Shown here one piece after another: positions 33,801 to 58,236 of a DNA stretch of 64,000 bases (positions are counted from its first letter, which is position 1; every line of letters starts with the position of its first letter). The notes beneath the pieces are model-generated. The model saw only the letters and a list, made by a program, of their open reading frames with translations. It was not told the origin of the DNA and ran no database searches. Source of the stretch: Cranoglanis bouderius (Eukaryota > Chordata > Actinopteri > Siluriformes > Cranoglanididae); assembly GCA_023630585.1 (NCBI GenBank), contig CM042539.1:23630755-23694754 (forward strand), given 5' to 3'. Position numbers and translations under genes: made by a program.

Positions 33801-35906
33801 TGCCCCTAGGTGTGAATGAGTGTGAAAATGTGTGTGTGCATGGTGCCCTGCGATGGACTAGGGTGTATTCCCGCTTCATGCCCAGCGTTCCTGGGATAGG
33901 CGACAGATCCGCAGAAACCCTGACCAGTTTAAGTCAATTTCTGAACAAGTATTGCTAATATTTAATATTTTTTTTCCTTTTTTTTATTTTCCAGCAATGA
34001 CCTGTCCTGAAAAAAGTCACTATGAGCTATGTGCGGACACCTGCACATCAACTTGTGCCAGCCTTACCATGGCACCTAGTTGTCCAGAGTGTCTTGAAGG
34101 CTGCCAGTGTGACGAAGGCTTTGTCTTTGATGGAGGCGACTGTAAGCTTGTAAAAGATTGTGGTTGTTTGGTGAAAGGAAGCTATTACAAGGTGAATTGC
34201 TTTTCAGTTTCTAATCAATTTGTTGGCTGACCTGGTTTCTTGTAAATAAAACAGTCAAGTATTTGAAATAATCTCTCTTGCAGTCTGGGGAATCAGTAGT
34301 CAGAGGAGACTGTATAGAGAAATGCACCTGTAAGGCTGGACAGTTCTCATGTCAGTCCATGAACTGTGAGGAAGATGAGGTCTGCCTCAAACACGATGGC
34401 ATTCCAACATGCAAGCATGGTAAGTAAATATAATCTCATTATTATGCAGATATAACAAGACGTGATTTACAATAACATCGCCTTATGTTATTCTAGATCC
34501 TTGCAGCAAGAAAAAATGTCGTGAGAAAGAGCAATGTGTGGAGAGGGACAATGCAGCAGTGTGTGTGGCCACCTCTAAGGCTTCATGCCAAGTTATTGGA
34601 GACCCTAACTATGAAACTTTTGATGGAAGCAGGTTTTCTTTTCAGGGCACCTGCTCTTACGTTATGGCTAAGACGTCAGGTGAAGACAAAAGCCTCACAG
34701 AGTTCACCATCATTAACAAGAACACACTTGCCCAGAGTGCACGTGGCACTTACATAAAGACAGTCACCATAAAGTTCTCAGGACACGAAATCATCATTAT
34801 TCAACATGACCGCAACAAAGTGATAGTGAGTAAAACCCATCATTTTGTCTTATACATAATAAAATATTAACAGTATTATCTTAAAAATGATTTGCAACCC
34901 ATTTTATCAGGAATTCACAGAGGTACTGTATGGATGAAAATGCTGTAGCATTAATAGATTTAATAACCACAGTAGTAATAAAATTTTATAGTCAAGTCTC
35001 AAATCTAGTATTCCATGTCCACTAAAATGCACTGATCATTAATGCATTATGACTATATGATGTTCCCTCTTTTGTGCTGCCTAGATTGATGGTAATGAAT
35101 CCATCCTGCCTGTGAGTCTGGACTCTGACCGTGTCATGATAACTCAATCAGGAATAAAGGGAATCCTGGAGACAGACTTTGGTTTGAAGGTCACTTTTGA
35201 CTGGGGCGAGTTCCTCATGGTGACCGTGTCCAGTAGCTACTATAAAAACCTTGTGGGCATGTGCGGAACCTATAACGACAACCGCGACGATGACTTTGTC
35301 ACACCGACAGGCATTGCTGCAAAAGACAACACTGAGTGGGGGCAGTCATGGAGTGTTCCTGACAACGACCCCAATTGCTGGCACTTCCCCTCATGCTCTG
35401 AAGAGGAGAAGCGCCAATACAGTGGCCCGAAGTTCTGTGGCTTGCTAGAAGACAAAAATGGGCCTTTCGCTAGCTGCAACAATACAGTTAATTTGGGGCA
35501 CTTTACATACAGATGTCTCTTTTATACATGTCTCACTCAGGGAAACCATGACGCCTACTGCAATATCATGACCTCTTATGCAAACACCTGCACGTGGTCA
35601 AACACTGATGTGTCAGCGCAGTGGATGCAGCTTACTGACTGCAGTAAGTAATTACTGATGCAGGCTATGAAATATGTTTAACGTTTATACAAGTTCACTA
35701 TGCAAAAAATTCATCATACATCTGAACTTTTGAAAATAAGTTTTTGATTGCACACTCCACTTTGTCTTTTAATCCTAAAAGCTTAATCAGACGTTCCCTG
35801 GAGTTTTCCTGCATGTCAAATGATATGAATAACAATAAACATGTAGAATATGATAGCCCATGAATATTCCTGATGTGATTATTGTGTTTCAGAGCTGGAC
35901 AAATAA
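24817..35906 (+). CDS. fcgbp: IgGFc-binding protein-like (FCGBP-like) gene, 13 coding exons
   Basis: It is a secreted mucin-like glycoprotein gene. The spliced CDS runs from ATG 24,819 to TAA 35,906 and totals 5,715 nt including the stop, 1,904 residues, with every junction in phase. Layout: signal peptide (1-~17), IgGFc-binding domain (~20-411), then four VWD+C8 assemblies (~412-714, ~770-1104, ~1150-1493, ~1600-1900) with TIL domains before the 2nd, 3rd and 4th. GLCGNYN-type VWD motifs are present in each. GDPH cleavage motifs are kept in VWD1 and VWD2 and lost in VWD3 and VWD4. FCGBP is a mucus component cross-linked to mucins by disulfides; mammalian FCGBP has many more VWD units, so this is a small fish version or one member of a tandem family. 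There is no transmembrane segment. The short last exon is the least certain part. Confidence 0.92.
25476..25653 (+). repeat. SINE-like dispersed repeat, 3' part
   Basis: It shares GATTGGCCACTCTAAAC...CCCTAG(A/G)TGTGAA, GCATAGTGCCCTGTGATGGA and a tail GATAAAGCAGTTACTGAAGA with copies at 33,651, 36,255 and 57,935. It lies in the first coding intron. Confidence 0.75.
25800..26640 (+). pseudogene. Second copy of the FCGBP-like promoter and signal-peptide exon, split by a MITE
   Basis: Positions 25,796-25,974 repeat 24,635-24,800 (TGCTATTTAA, ATGAAATTCA, ATATCACTATAG..CTGAATGAATTAT). After the MITE at 25,975-26,503 the match resumes with TTTTCCCAGACATGGAGATA and an ATG at 26,529 encoding MEITFFLLSVGILT. 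The donor equivalent to 24,868 reads TTGGAATTT instead of TGGTAAGTT, so it cannot splice there. This is a decayed alternative first exon, or the remnant of a tandem gene duplicate. Confidence 0.75.
25975..26503. repeat. MITE, Tc1/mariner-type, copy 4 of 4
   Basis: It has ACAGTACTGTGCAAAGGTTT and its complement at the far end, with an internal poly(A) run at about 26,132-26,154. It is inserted in the intron of the duplicated first exon. Confidence 0.85.
26753..27937 (+). CDS. fcgbp: FCGBP-like exon 2 (IgGFc-binding domain)
   Basis: One 1,185-nt exon codes for the whole N-terminal domain: GKEFITAFMPNH, SVVSSHIKPFTGDSSVIFPS, LPVAVLAGHECLSLFETCEH, GNSPQAVYVYGG. Entry is phase 2 after T(10)CCAG; exit is phase 1 at AATG|GTAGGT. 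The LPVAV..GHE and YGG landmarks are typical of the family. Confidence 0.92.
28031..28365 (+). CDS. fcgbp: FCGBP-like exon 3 (proline linker, start of VWD1)
   Basis: It encodes a PSPPPPPKDPCESVKC linker, then CWAVGDPHYRTFDGKLYDFQ. The GDPH motif is the Asp-Pro autocleavage site seen in gel-forming mucins and FCGBP. Exit is phase 0 at GAG|GTAAGT. Confidence 0.92.
28451..29024 (+). CDS. fcgbp: FCGBP-like exon 4 (VWD1 end, C8-1)
   Basis: It encodes GGLCGNYNGDWADEQSDPKG, then a Cys-rich C8 domain through NPSIYIDNCVYDVC and the terminal WRMLSEC. Entry is phase 0; exit is phase 1 at TGCC|GTAAGT. Confidence 0.92.
29234..29832 (+). CDS. fcgbp: FCGBP-like exon 5 (TIL1, start of VWD2)
   Basis: The trypsin-inhibitor-like segment runs from CPVNSHYEPCGTAC to CVEGCQCNNGFVLSGDKCV. 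VWD2 then begins at GSGDPHYLTFDGRRFDFQ with GDPH intact. The exon is phase 1 in, phase 0 out. Confidence 0.92.
30168..30738 (+). CDS. fcgbp: FCGBP-like exon 6 (VWD2 end, C8-2)
   Basis: It encodes VGGLCGNWNGNVNDDLTFPD and a C8 domain with FYEDCVYDMCMYGG. The acceptor is TTTTCATAG at 30,167; the donor is TGTC|GTAAGT. Confidence 0.92.
30935..31530 (+). CDS. fcgbp: FCGBP-like exon 7 (TIL2, start of a degenerate VWD3)
   Basis: TIL2 includes CIEGCVCDVGFVLSNGECVP. VWD3 begins at CSVSGSGNYHSYDGNHISVP: GDPH is replaced by GNYH, and the usual F-x-G-x-C is altered to VPGNC. The exon ends phase 0 at AAGG|GTAATT. Confidence 0.9.
31531..32965. other. Intron 7 of the FCGBP-like gene (contains a MITE)
   Basis: This 1.4 kb intron carries an inverted-repeat MITE at about 32,420-32,692: arms CACTGC...ATATCTTGAATATAGTCAAA, reaching inward to CAATAAA(C/T)CAAATATAAGAT. 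A related copy is at 56,236-56,590. The rest is anonymous. Confidence 0.75.
32966..33536 (+). CDS. fcgbp: FCGBP-like exon 8 (VWD3 end, C8-3)
   Basis: It encodes VQGLCGNYNDNKIDDFLMPD and a C8 domain through PFYETCVKDV and NATFC. The donor is TGTC|GTAAGT. The C8 has fewer conserved Cys spacings than C8-1, in keeping with a relaxed third assembly. Confidence 0.9.
33651..33946 (+). repeat. SINE-like dispersed repeat in intron 8
   Basis: It is a longer copy than the one at 25,476, with a tRNA-like head region, CATGCTGGCAGGTGGACTGG, CTAAATTGCCCCTAGGTGTG and GCATGGTGCCCTGCGATGGA. Confidence 0.8.
33995..34191 (+). CDS. fcgbp: FCGBP-like exon 9 (TIL3)
   Basis: It encodes CPEKSHYELCADTC...CLEGCQCDEGFVFDGGDC, the TIL core. 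It is phase 1 in, phase 0 out at AAG|GTGAAT. Confidence 0.9.
34284..34419 (+). CDS. fcgbp: FCGBP-like exon 10 (TIL-associated VWC-like segment)
   Basis: It encodes GDCIEKCTCKAGQFSCQSMN, a Cys-rich extension after TIL3. In assemblies 2 and 3 the same segment is fused into one exon; here an 89-bp intron splits it. Confidence 0.88.
34497..34825 (+). CDS. fcgbp: FCGBP-like exon 11 (linker, start of VWD4)
   Basis: It encodes DPCSKKKCREKEQC, then CQVIGDPNYETFDGSRFSFQ. GDPH has become GDPN, so autocleavage here is unlikely. The exon ends phase 0 at ATA|GTGAGT. Confidence 0.9.
35085..35643 (+). CDS. fcgbp: FCGBP-like exon 12 (VWD4 end, C8-4)
   Basis: It encodes LVGMCGTYNDNRDDDFVTPT and a C8 domain through CLFYTCLTQGNHDAYC to TDC. 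It is phase 0 in, phase 1 out at TGCA|GTAAGT. Confidence 0.9.
35893..35906 (+). CDS. fcgbp: FCGBP-like exon 13 (four-codon terminal exon with stop)
   Basis: After GTGTTTCAG the phase-1 junction gives Lys-Leu-Asp-Lys-stop (TAA 35,904-35,906). This makes the whole CDS an exact multiple of three. No further TIL/VWD exon was found up to 40 kb, and polyadenylation signals follow. A missed longer exon elsewhere remains possible. Confidence 0.6.
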
Positions 35907-36051
35907 TCAAGAGGAGGGAGTCAGGAAATTATGATGCTCATAGGTGTCTGCTGTTTTTATTCTGCTATTTTTTTTTGCCATACACATATAACTGCTGCCA
36001 AATTGTTTTAGCTAATGCAAGTAATTCATTAATTAATCACTTAATCAAATG

Positions 36052-36180
36052 AATAAAAATTTTATTTTGATTTACTTTTTTAATAAAATCACATTTGTAT
36101 TAGATTGCTTGTTCTTTTTTCCTGTTATTGAATGCTTGCAAGATATCAATAAATAAAAGTTACTGTAGCAATATGGTTTT
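36052..36180 (+). terminator. Polyadenylation signals of the FCGBP-like gene
   Basis: AATAAA occurs at about 36,052 and twice overlapping at 36,148-36,157. The latter is followed by a GT/T-rich stretch (GGTTTTATGGTGTTTCTGT) fitting a downstream element. Confidence 0.6.
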
Positions 36181-36254
36181 ATGGTGTTTCTGTACATTTC
36201 AATGGAAAAATCTATCAATTAATCAAATTTTTAAAAAAAACCTTTAATATCTTA

Positions 36255-36565
36255 CATATCTGCGCAGCGTGTGGTGTTTCAGCCTCACAGCTCCAGGGTT
36301 TGATGCTCTGCTCAAGTTACTGTCAGTTTTTAGTTTCACCTGTCCACATACTGTAGGTTTCATTTGGGTTCTCCAGTTTCCTCTGAAAAACACACCGGCA
36401 GATGGATTGGCTATGCTAAATTGCCCCTAGGTGTGAATGAGTCTGTGAATATGTGTGTGCATGGTGGCTTGTGATGAACAGGAGTCCCATCCCGGGTGTA
36501 TTTCTGCACTACACCCAGTGTTCCAGATCCACTTTGTCCCTAACCGGTTAATGAAGATGAAAATG
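36255..36565 (+). repeat. SINE-like dispersed repeat
   Basis: It is the same family as 33,651: GATGGATTGGCTATGCTAAA, TTGCCCCTAGGTGTGAATGA, GCATGGTGGCTTGTGATGAA, ending TTAATGAAGATGAAAATG. Confidence 0.78.
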
Positions 36566-36569
36566 TCAG

Positions 36570-38834
36570 TTAAACTCCTGTAACTTACACCATAATTAGT
36601 GTTTTTTTTTCTCCTGAATTACACAACATCTTTCCATCTTTGATAAACCTCCAGTGACACTGTCTGCATAGGTACAGTAAGTGTGTAAGTACCATCATAT
36701 TGCATTCCCCTGCAAAGAAATTCAAATTATATTGGAGACAGCTTTCCTGAAATATGATATTGCTAGTTAATTGCATACAGTACATCTTTTTCATTTATGA
36801 ATGTTAATGTAATTCACCACAAGTTTTATTTTAAATTTGTTTGGCTGTCAGTAGCAAATGATGTCATATTCAAAAAGGGTGTTTTGAGGTACAAGCATTT
36901 CTAAAGGAGACATAAAATGAATTTGATTTATTATTATAACTATTTTTTTTTTCAGTGTAAACTCAACAATCACTAGGCTAGGCTTAATGTTATTTATCTC
37001 ATTCCAAGACAATGACTATTTTGAATAGCTATAACAATATACAATATAATTAACATGATAACATTTTAGATGTCATCGCCATATAGGCATAGGCAAATAA
37101 CTGCCAAGCTGGTTACAGAATAAAAACTGTTAAGTTATTCAAAATAGAACCCAACAAAAGCAGGAATGGATAGTCTGAGATATATTAGGCAGAAGAAGAA
37201 GCGAGTTTTCAGATCGGAACAAGAACTGCTCGATATTTCTGAGACTGACTATAAAACAGGACAGGCCAAAAAGGAATATGCTTCAGTTCATCAGGTAAAC
37301 ATGGCAAGCCTTTATGAGCTTGTTACGTAAACTATGTGCACTATACACACAAATTAAAGTGGCATGTCATAAATGAAGCTTATGCATGAAGTATGCATAA
37401 TATGCATGAAATATGCATGAAGTGAAAACAGCTTCAAATAACTTTAATCAAAACCAGTTTTAATCCTTAAACCGACAGTGTGTGAGATTTTCTTTTGTTA
37501 AAAACATGTAGTTTTGTATGAGGGGAAGATAAACTCTGTAAACATTAATGCTCCTGAGCTGCCATGAATCATCCTGAAAAGCCTATAATAGTAATTCACA
37601 GTCATTCATATTCAGAGCTGGCAGGTCAGATTGGAATTGCAGGAATTTTTGTACACATACAGTATGTCATGTGCTAGGACAGATACTACTTCAGCATGAA
37701 GGAAATCTGACTACACAGTGACAAGCAAGAGCCAACAGCCAGTCAAGGCAGGGCAAATGAGAGACTCCAGTGTAATACTATAATAAAACAAATGGGGAAT
37801 TGAGCCCCAAAAACATATATCTGAATAAGATACACTGATGAGAATTGTATTAATTGTTATGACAGATCCCAAATCCCAATCTGGACCAGTATTTCCAAAT
37901 CCTGATCTTGCTCAGTGTACTAAAACCACAATTCAAACCAGAATATCCAAATTCCAAAGTGAACCAGTATATTCAAATTCCAAATCAATATATCCAAATC
38001 TACATATATTCTTAACCAGTATTGCAAAATTTTGATTCCAGTTTGATCAAGTACACCCGAATTCCGATCTCAAAAATAATAAACACCCATATGAACACCC
38101 ATATGAAAATCCCAGTCTCAATTATTTTTTAAATACTTTCAAAAACAGAAATCAGTTTTCCAGCTCTTCTGTGTGCTTATTCACTCAGTGCGTTATTGTT
38201 GGCATTCTGTTTTTTCGTTTCTTTAGTTATCTAGCTAGCAAACTAACTATGGACTGGACAGCGTTCCAGTTCAAACTGGCTAAATTTTTTCTGGAAATTA
38301 AGAGAGTTTCTATCTTTTATCTACTTCGAAGCCTACGAAAGCAAGTCCCACACATAAATGCGCGTTCCGCACACTTTAACAGATGCGATAGTAGAAACTT
38401 TGATATGGATAAAGCTGCGTGCACGTACCTGAAATGATCCAGGCTTAATCTACTTTGAACACCCGTATTCATCTTAATTTATTTTCACTATCATAGCTTG
38501 CTAAGTGTTATATCCACAGTTGTGTTAGCCTACATGTTCATTACAAATAGAAAACATAGTAGTTACATAGAGAGATATGTAATGTTTGTAAAGTGTTTTA
38601 GCTGTCATTTATGCAGATTTTCAAGCCACTATGGGCTTTTACTGTACAGCTTTCACTTTTTTATTGCACTGACACAGGCTGTCACTCTTATTTTTGTTGA
38701 TACTCATAAAAAAGGCAAGAAAGAGAGAGAAGAGTTTGAAGGGGAGAGAGACAGTTGGGCAGAATTTTAAAAAAGGATATAAAAAATTTACTTTGGACCA
38801 CTTGGTAAAAAAGCTAGGCGTGAGAGGGCAGAGG
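36570..38834. other. Spacer between FCGBP-like gene and solo LTR; one possible small exon
   Basis: It is mostly AT-rich with no identified repeat. At 37,166 on + a 43-codon open stretch starts ATG (MDSLRYIRQKKKRVFRSEQE...) and ends CAG|GTAAAC near 37,294, which could be a coding exon of an unknown gene. The frame at 38,171-38,437 + has no recognisable domain. Neither is annotated as a gene. Confidence 0.45.
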
Positions 38835-38839
38835 GTCGT

Positions 38840-39480
38840 TGTTAGGGTCTTCCTCTTCGCGCTGCTCGATTAAGCTAGCCAGTAGCGCACTTCCGCATTC
38901 CCCTCATTTCCATTCACAAACTCGGTTGGACTTTTGTAATTCATAGACTCTCGTTTTGTTTACTTCTCCATGTGCTTCTTTGTTTTGGTTTACGTTATGT
39001 CTCCGCCCCTGAATGTTGATTGGTTCTTTGTTTTTGGTTCATGTCATGTCTCCGCCCCTGCTTGTTTAGTGGTTCTCTGTTTTCCGTTTCATTATGAGTT
39101 TCAGGTGTTTTGTGTTTTCCCTTGTTTCGTTTATATTATTTAAACCCTTTTGTTTCTCCGCCTCAACGCGGAGTATTGAATTGAATGAACTGAATGTATG
39201 AATGAATGTTCTGTGCTTTTACCCTCATCCGGTGTTTCCTGGACTGTGGTTAATTGCCTTGCTATCCTGTGGATTTATGCCTCGAGATTCTGTGGATTTA
39301 TGCATTGATATTCGTTGGATTTATGCCTTGGGATTCTGTGGATTATTGTTTGACTGTTTTGACCCTACCTTTATGTTGAGTTCCTCCCCCGTTGTGTATA
39401 TGTCCCAGTAGTTTTGGTTATCCCTAATAAAGTGACTTTCCCCAGCACTTGCATCCAGCCCTCCCGTACCTTTCATAACA
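38840..39480 (+). mobile_element. Solo LTR with 5-bp target duplication
   Basis: TGTTAGGG...TCATAACA, 641 bp, is flanked on both sides by GTCGT (38,835-38,839 and 39,481-39,485). It contains a CGCGGAGTATTGA block, AATAAAGTGACTTTCCCC near the end, and two to three tandem copies of a GTGGATTTATGC unit at 39,268-39,345. It belongs to the same family as 11,055-11,827, and arises by recombination between the two LTRs of an insertion. Confidence 0.93.
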
Positions 39481-39485
39481 GTCGT

Positions 39486-40441
39486 GATATGGAAGATAAA
39501 GATGAATGAAAGGTGTTTGTTTTGTGCCACACATAATTCATGAATGTTCCTGTCTTGATACTCAAACATATGGTACAGAAAACATATTGTTTGGAGGAGA
39601 CATTGAATAAGCCCCATCCCATTAAAAAAAAAAAAAAAAACTACAGTCCTCCCCGTGTATCTTGGCCATTTCCACCACTGACAATAATATGCAACAAATA
39701 TGGATAAGAAACTTAAATAAGAGTGTAGTATATGGCATGCTTCTTTATGGATTACTTAAATTGTATAATAAATAAACCACACAGATTGCAATTTTTTAAA
39801 CATATATTACAGTTTGTAAAATGACAAAGATGTATTTACAAAAATAAACAGCACTTCCTACAACCTATATCATACATATTTGCATATACACATGTACTGT
39901 AAGTTAATCTTTTGGTAGATTTTCAGTGCATAGGTAATATAATTCATGCAGAAAAAAAAACAAATGATCATCATAACCATTATAAAACATTAATTCTTGC
40001 TATTAATGCCATCAAAATATGTTAAATAAATTAGTGATAATAATGCACTGTCAGTTCATCAATGTGAAATAATATCCTCCCATAATGATTGCATTAGACA
40101 TTACAGCATGCTGAAAATGTATAACCCCAATGGTACAGATTATTGCAGAAAATCTGTTTAATGCTTGGCCTGTAAACAGTTAGCTGCTCTCTTTTATCTA
40201 CAAAATGATCATATTTATCCATCCTTACCCTGTTAATGTCATACTCTACAATCACATACTACTAAATGCAATAAAGTATTTATCTTAACCTGCAATTCAC
40301 AATAAAAAATATAATATAATACACTTTTATACAGTTTTGGGCTGTTTTTTTTTTTTTTTTTGTTTGTGCTGTATTGTAGCACCTGTCTGCCAGAAAGCTG
40401 CATTCCTCAAGTCATTCTTTTGTTTTTGGTTTGGCGTATAA

Positions 40442-40535
<94 letters not shown>

Positions 40536-40551
40536 TTTTAAAGTCAAAATT
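39486..40551. other. Probable 3' UTR region of the NCAM-like gene (-) with simple repeats
   Basis: It lies downstream of the - strand stop at 40,552. An (AT)n run occupies 40,443-40,518 next to a poly(T) run to about 40,540. A possible ATTAAA signal on - lies near 40,157-40,163. No other gene is visible. The 3' end is not determined. Confidence 0.45.
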
Positions 40552-55878
<15,327 letters not shown>

Positions 55879-55950
55879 GGTTCTCTATAGCTGGTGAACC
55901 TGCTGCGTAAAATGCGCTAGAAAATCCAAAAACCTCTTCCATGTCTGACT

Positions 55951-55959
55951 CTTTTTATA
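55951..55959 (-). promoter_or_regulatory. TATA box of the NCAM-like gene
   Basis: TATAAAAAG reads on - 73 bp upstream of the ATG, predicting transcription start near 55,920-55,930. The surrounding 150 bp is relatively GC-rich for this window. Confidence 0.75.
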
Positions 55960-56235
55960 CTCTGCGACGAGGCTCAAGACGGAGACACACCGGAAAATCG
56001 CTATCTCTGAAATCTTCGCCGACTTTTCCACGTCCTGATGCTGTACTGAAAATCTCCACCGACGAGGAGGATGACCAAAAAAAAAAAAAAGTGCCCTGCC
56101 CTGACAGGCGCCGGAGATGCTGCCTCTGTCCACTTGAGTGCGCCGGATGGCACGAGGACAGCGTTCTCCTGAGACCTCATGAAGGAATGTATTGCATCAT
56201 GGTGCATTATATTAAAGAGATGAAAACGCAGATCA

Positions 56236-56590
56236 TTAAACACTGAAGAAAAAAAAGACATCTTACCAAGTGCAAATATCTTCAATATGGGCAAATGCAT
56301 TTAATATTTCTTATTAGGTGATTAATATCAATCTAATATAAGATCGTTTAGCTTGTTTTTAGATGCTTTTACTCATTTCCACCTTGAAATGTTTTTATTC
56401 TATTGGCAGATAATTTTGCTTCTTTCCAGAAATTCAAATGTTAAACATTATATGACAGTAGAACAAGGTTTTATAATCATATATTTGGTTTATTGGAATC
56501 CTAACATAGGAAATATTTAAATCTAACTATATTCAAGATTCAGACTAACTATATTCACTTGTTAAGATGACTTTTTTTTGCAGCGAAGAT
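56236..56590. repeat. MITE related to 32,420-32,692
   Basis: Inverted ends are CACTGAAGAAAAAAAAGACA and the complement of GATGACTTTTTTTTGCAGCG, with AT-rich arms (CAATAAACCAAATATATGAT on one side). Confidence 0.75.
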
Positions 56591-56591
56591 G

Positions 56592-57132
56592 GCTACACTA
56601 TATGGCCAAAACTATGTGTACACCTAACCATCAGAGTCATATGTGGTTCTCCCCCAATCTGTTGCCATAAAGTTGCCACAAAGCACAAAATTAGAGAGAA
56701 TGTCTTTGTATGCTGTAGCATTACAATTTCTCTTCGCTGGAACTAAGTGGCCCAAACCTGCTCCAGCATGACAATGCCCCTGTGCACAAAGTGAGAGACA
56801 TGAAGATATGGTTTGCCAAAATTGAAGTGAAAGATCTCAAGTGGGCTGCACAGAGCCCTGATCTCAAACCCACTGAACACCTTTCAGATTAACTGGAACA
56901 CCAGACTGCACCCCAGACCTCCTCACCCAACATCAGTGCCTGATCTCACTAATACTCTTGTGGCTGAATGAACACAAATCCCCACAGCCATGCTCCAAAG
57001 TCTTGTGGAAAGCCTCCCCAAAAGAGTGGAGGTTATTATAACAGCAAAAGGTGACTAAATCTGGGCTGTTCAAAAAGCAAATATGGGTGTGATGGTCATG
57101 TGTACACAAACTTTTGACTATATAGTGTATTT
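56592..57132. repeat. Tc1-like non-autonomous element
   Basis: Ends are CACTATATGGCCAAAACTAT and the complement of AACTTTTGACTATATAGTG. The interior carries fragments of Tc1 coding sequence on + (CAGAGCCCTGATCTCAAACC, equivalent to SPDLxP) with no open frame. Confidence 0.85.
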
Positions 57133-57519
57133 TCCTTCCAATTTGTGTGTATACATCTATGTATGGAAGCCCATTTCCACCAGGTAGAAAAGAAAAAAAT
57201 TGCACAACATATTGTTTTCTTTATTTTTGGCAGCAGCAAAATGTCAAAATTTTGACTTACAATTTTAGAATTTGAACTTATCTTAAATTGTTTATTTATT
57301 AATTAATAATTTTGACTTATCTGAAAATTCTGTCTCAAACATTTGAAAGTTTTGTAATAAAAAAAAAAAATACACTGCTGCTGCCAAGAAGAAAGAAAAA
57401 ATGTTCTGCTTTTCTACCTTTACCTCTACCTTTTCTAAATGGGCTTCTATAGCTGTGAGTTTCATAACTAAATAACTATAAATCAGTAATAACCATTTGA
57501 AAACCAAATGCTGGGAAAT
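57133..57519. other. Spacer, nothing recognised
   Basis: AT-rich, without exon or repeat signature. Confidence 0.5.
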
Positions 57520-57888
57520 GTACTTTTATGGCATTTGGGACACCCTTATCCAGAGTGACTTACATTTATCTAATTTATACAACTGAGTAGTGTTGATGCC
57601 AGAGAGGACAAAAAATGTCTGCGAGAGCGGGCAAAAAAAATTCAAGTCCTCCTCTCTGTCAAAATCTTTGTTACAAAGATTGTTCTATGTGACTCAGTTC
57701 TTGTACAGCGTTTATTTTCCTCTGCTGTAAACAGTGCAGCGGTTCCAGGTCCCAAGGTATCTCAATTATACATCTGAGCAGTGTGAAAGTTAAGGGCCTT
57801 GCTCAAGGGCAGCTTGGTGGTGCTGGGGTTTGAACTCACAACCTTCCAAGCAGGAGACCAATGTCTTAACCACTGAGCTACCACTTTC
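57520..57888 (-). repeat. tRNA-derived SINE interrupted by ~175 bp
   Basis: It has the same family body as 49,914-50,101, reversed: box A (GGTAGCTCAGTGGTTAAGAC) near 57,880, CCTTGAGCAAGGCCCTTAAC, and the AAGTCACTCTGGATAAGGGT end near 57,560. About 175 bp of unrelated DNA (57,590-57,760) sits between, bordered by TGTATAA(A)TT(G/A)AGAT-type direct repeats. Confidence 0.85.
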
Positions 57889-57934
57889 CCATTTAAAACA
57901 GACTTACGTATAAAACTGTTTCAAGTGTTATGTA

Positions 57935-58236
57935 AGAGCTGAGGGTTTGATCCTGCCCTCCCGTTACTGTCTGTGTGGAGTCTTGCACGTTCACCCCATG
58001 TCTGCATCGGCTTCCTCTGGGTTCTCCGATTTCCTCTCACCTCCCAAAAAAGCATGCTAGTAGGTGGACTGGCTATGCTAAACTGCCCCAAGGTGTGGGC
58101 ATGGTGCGCTGCGATAGACTGGTGTCCCATTCAGGGTGTGTCCACAACTCACATGCAGTGTTCCCAGGATAGGCTCAGGATCCACCATGACCCTGACTAG
58201 GATAAAGCAGTTAATAAAGAGGAATGAATGAATGAA
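57935..58236 (+). repeat. SINE-like dispersed repeat
   Basis: It is the family of 33,651 and 36,255, with a fuller head (GAGGGTTTGATCCTGCCCTC, GTCTGTGTGGAGTCTTGCAC) and an (ATGA)n tail. Confidence 0.82.

Noticed and set aside
38171..38770. Two consecutive + frames
   Set aside because: No domain, no splice context and no repeat identity. They are probably chance frames in non-coding DNA.
55941..56300. Frames on both strands upstream of the NCAM-like ATG
   Set aside because: They overlap the promoter and leader, carry lysine or phenylalanine runs from a poly(A) tract, and show no domain.
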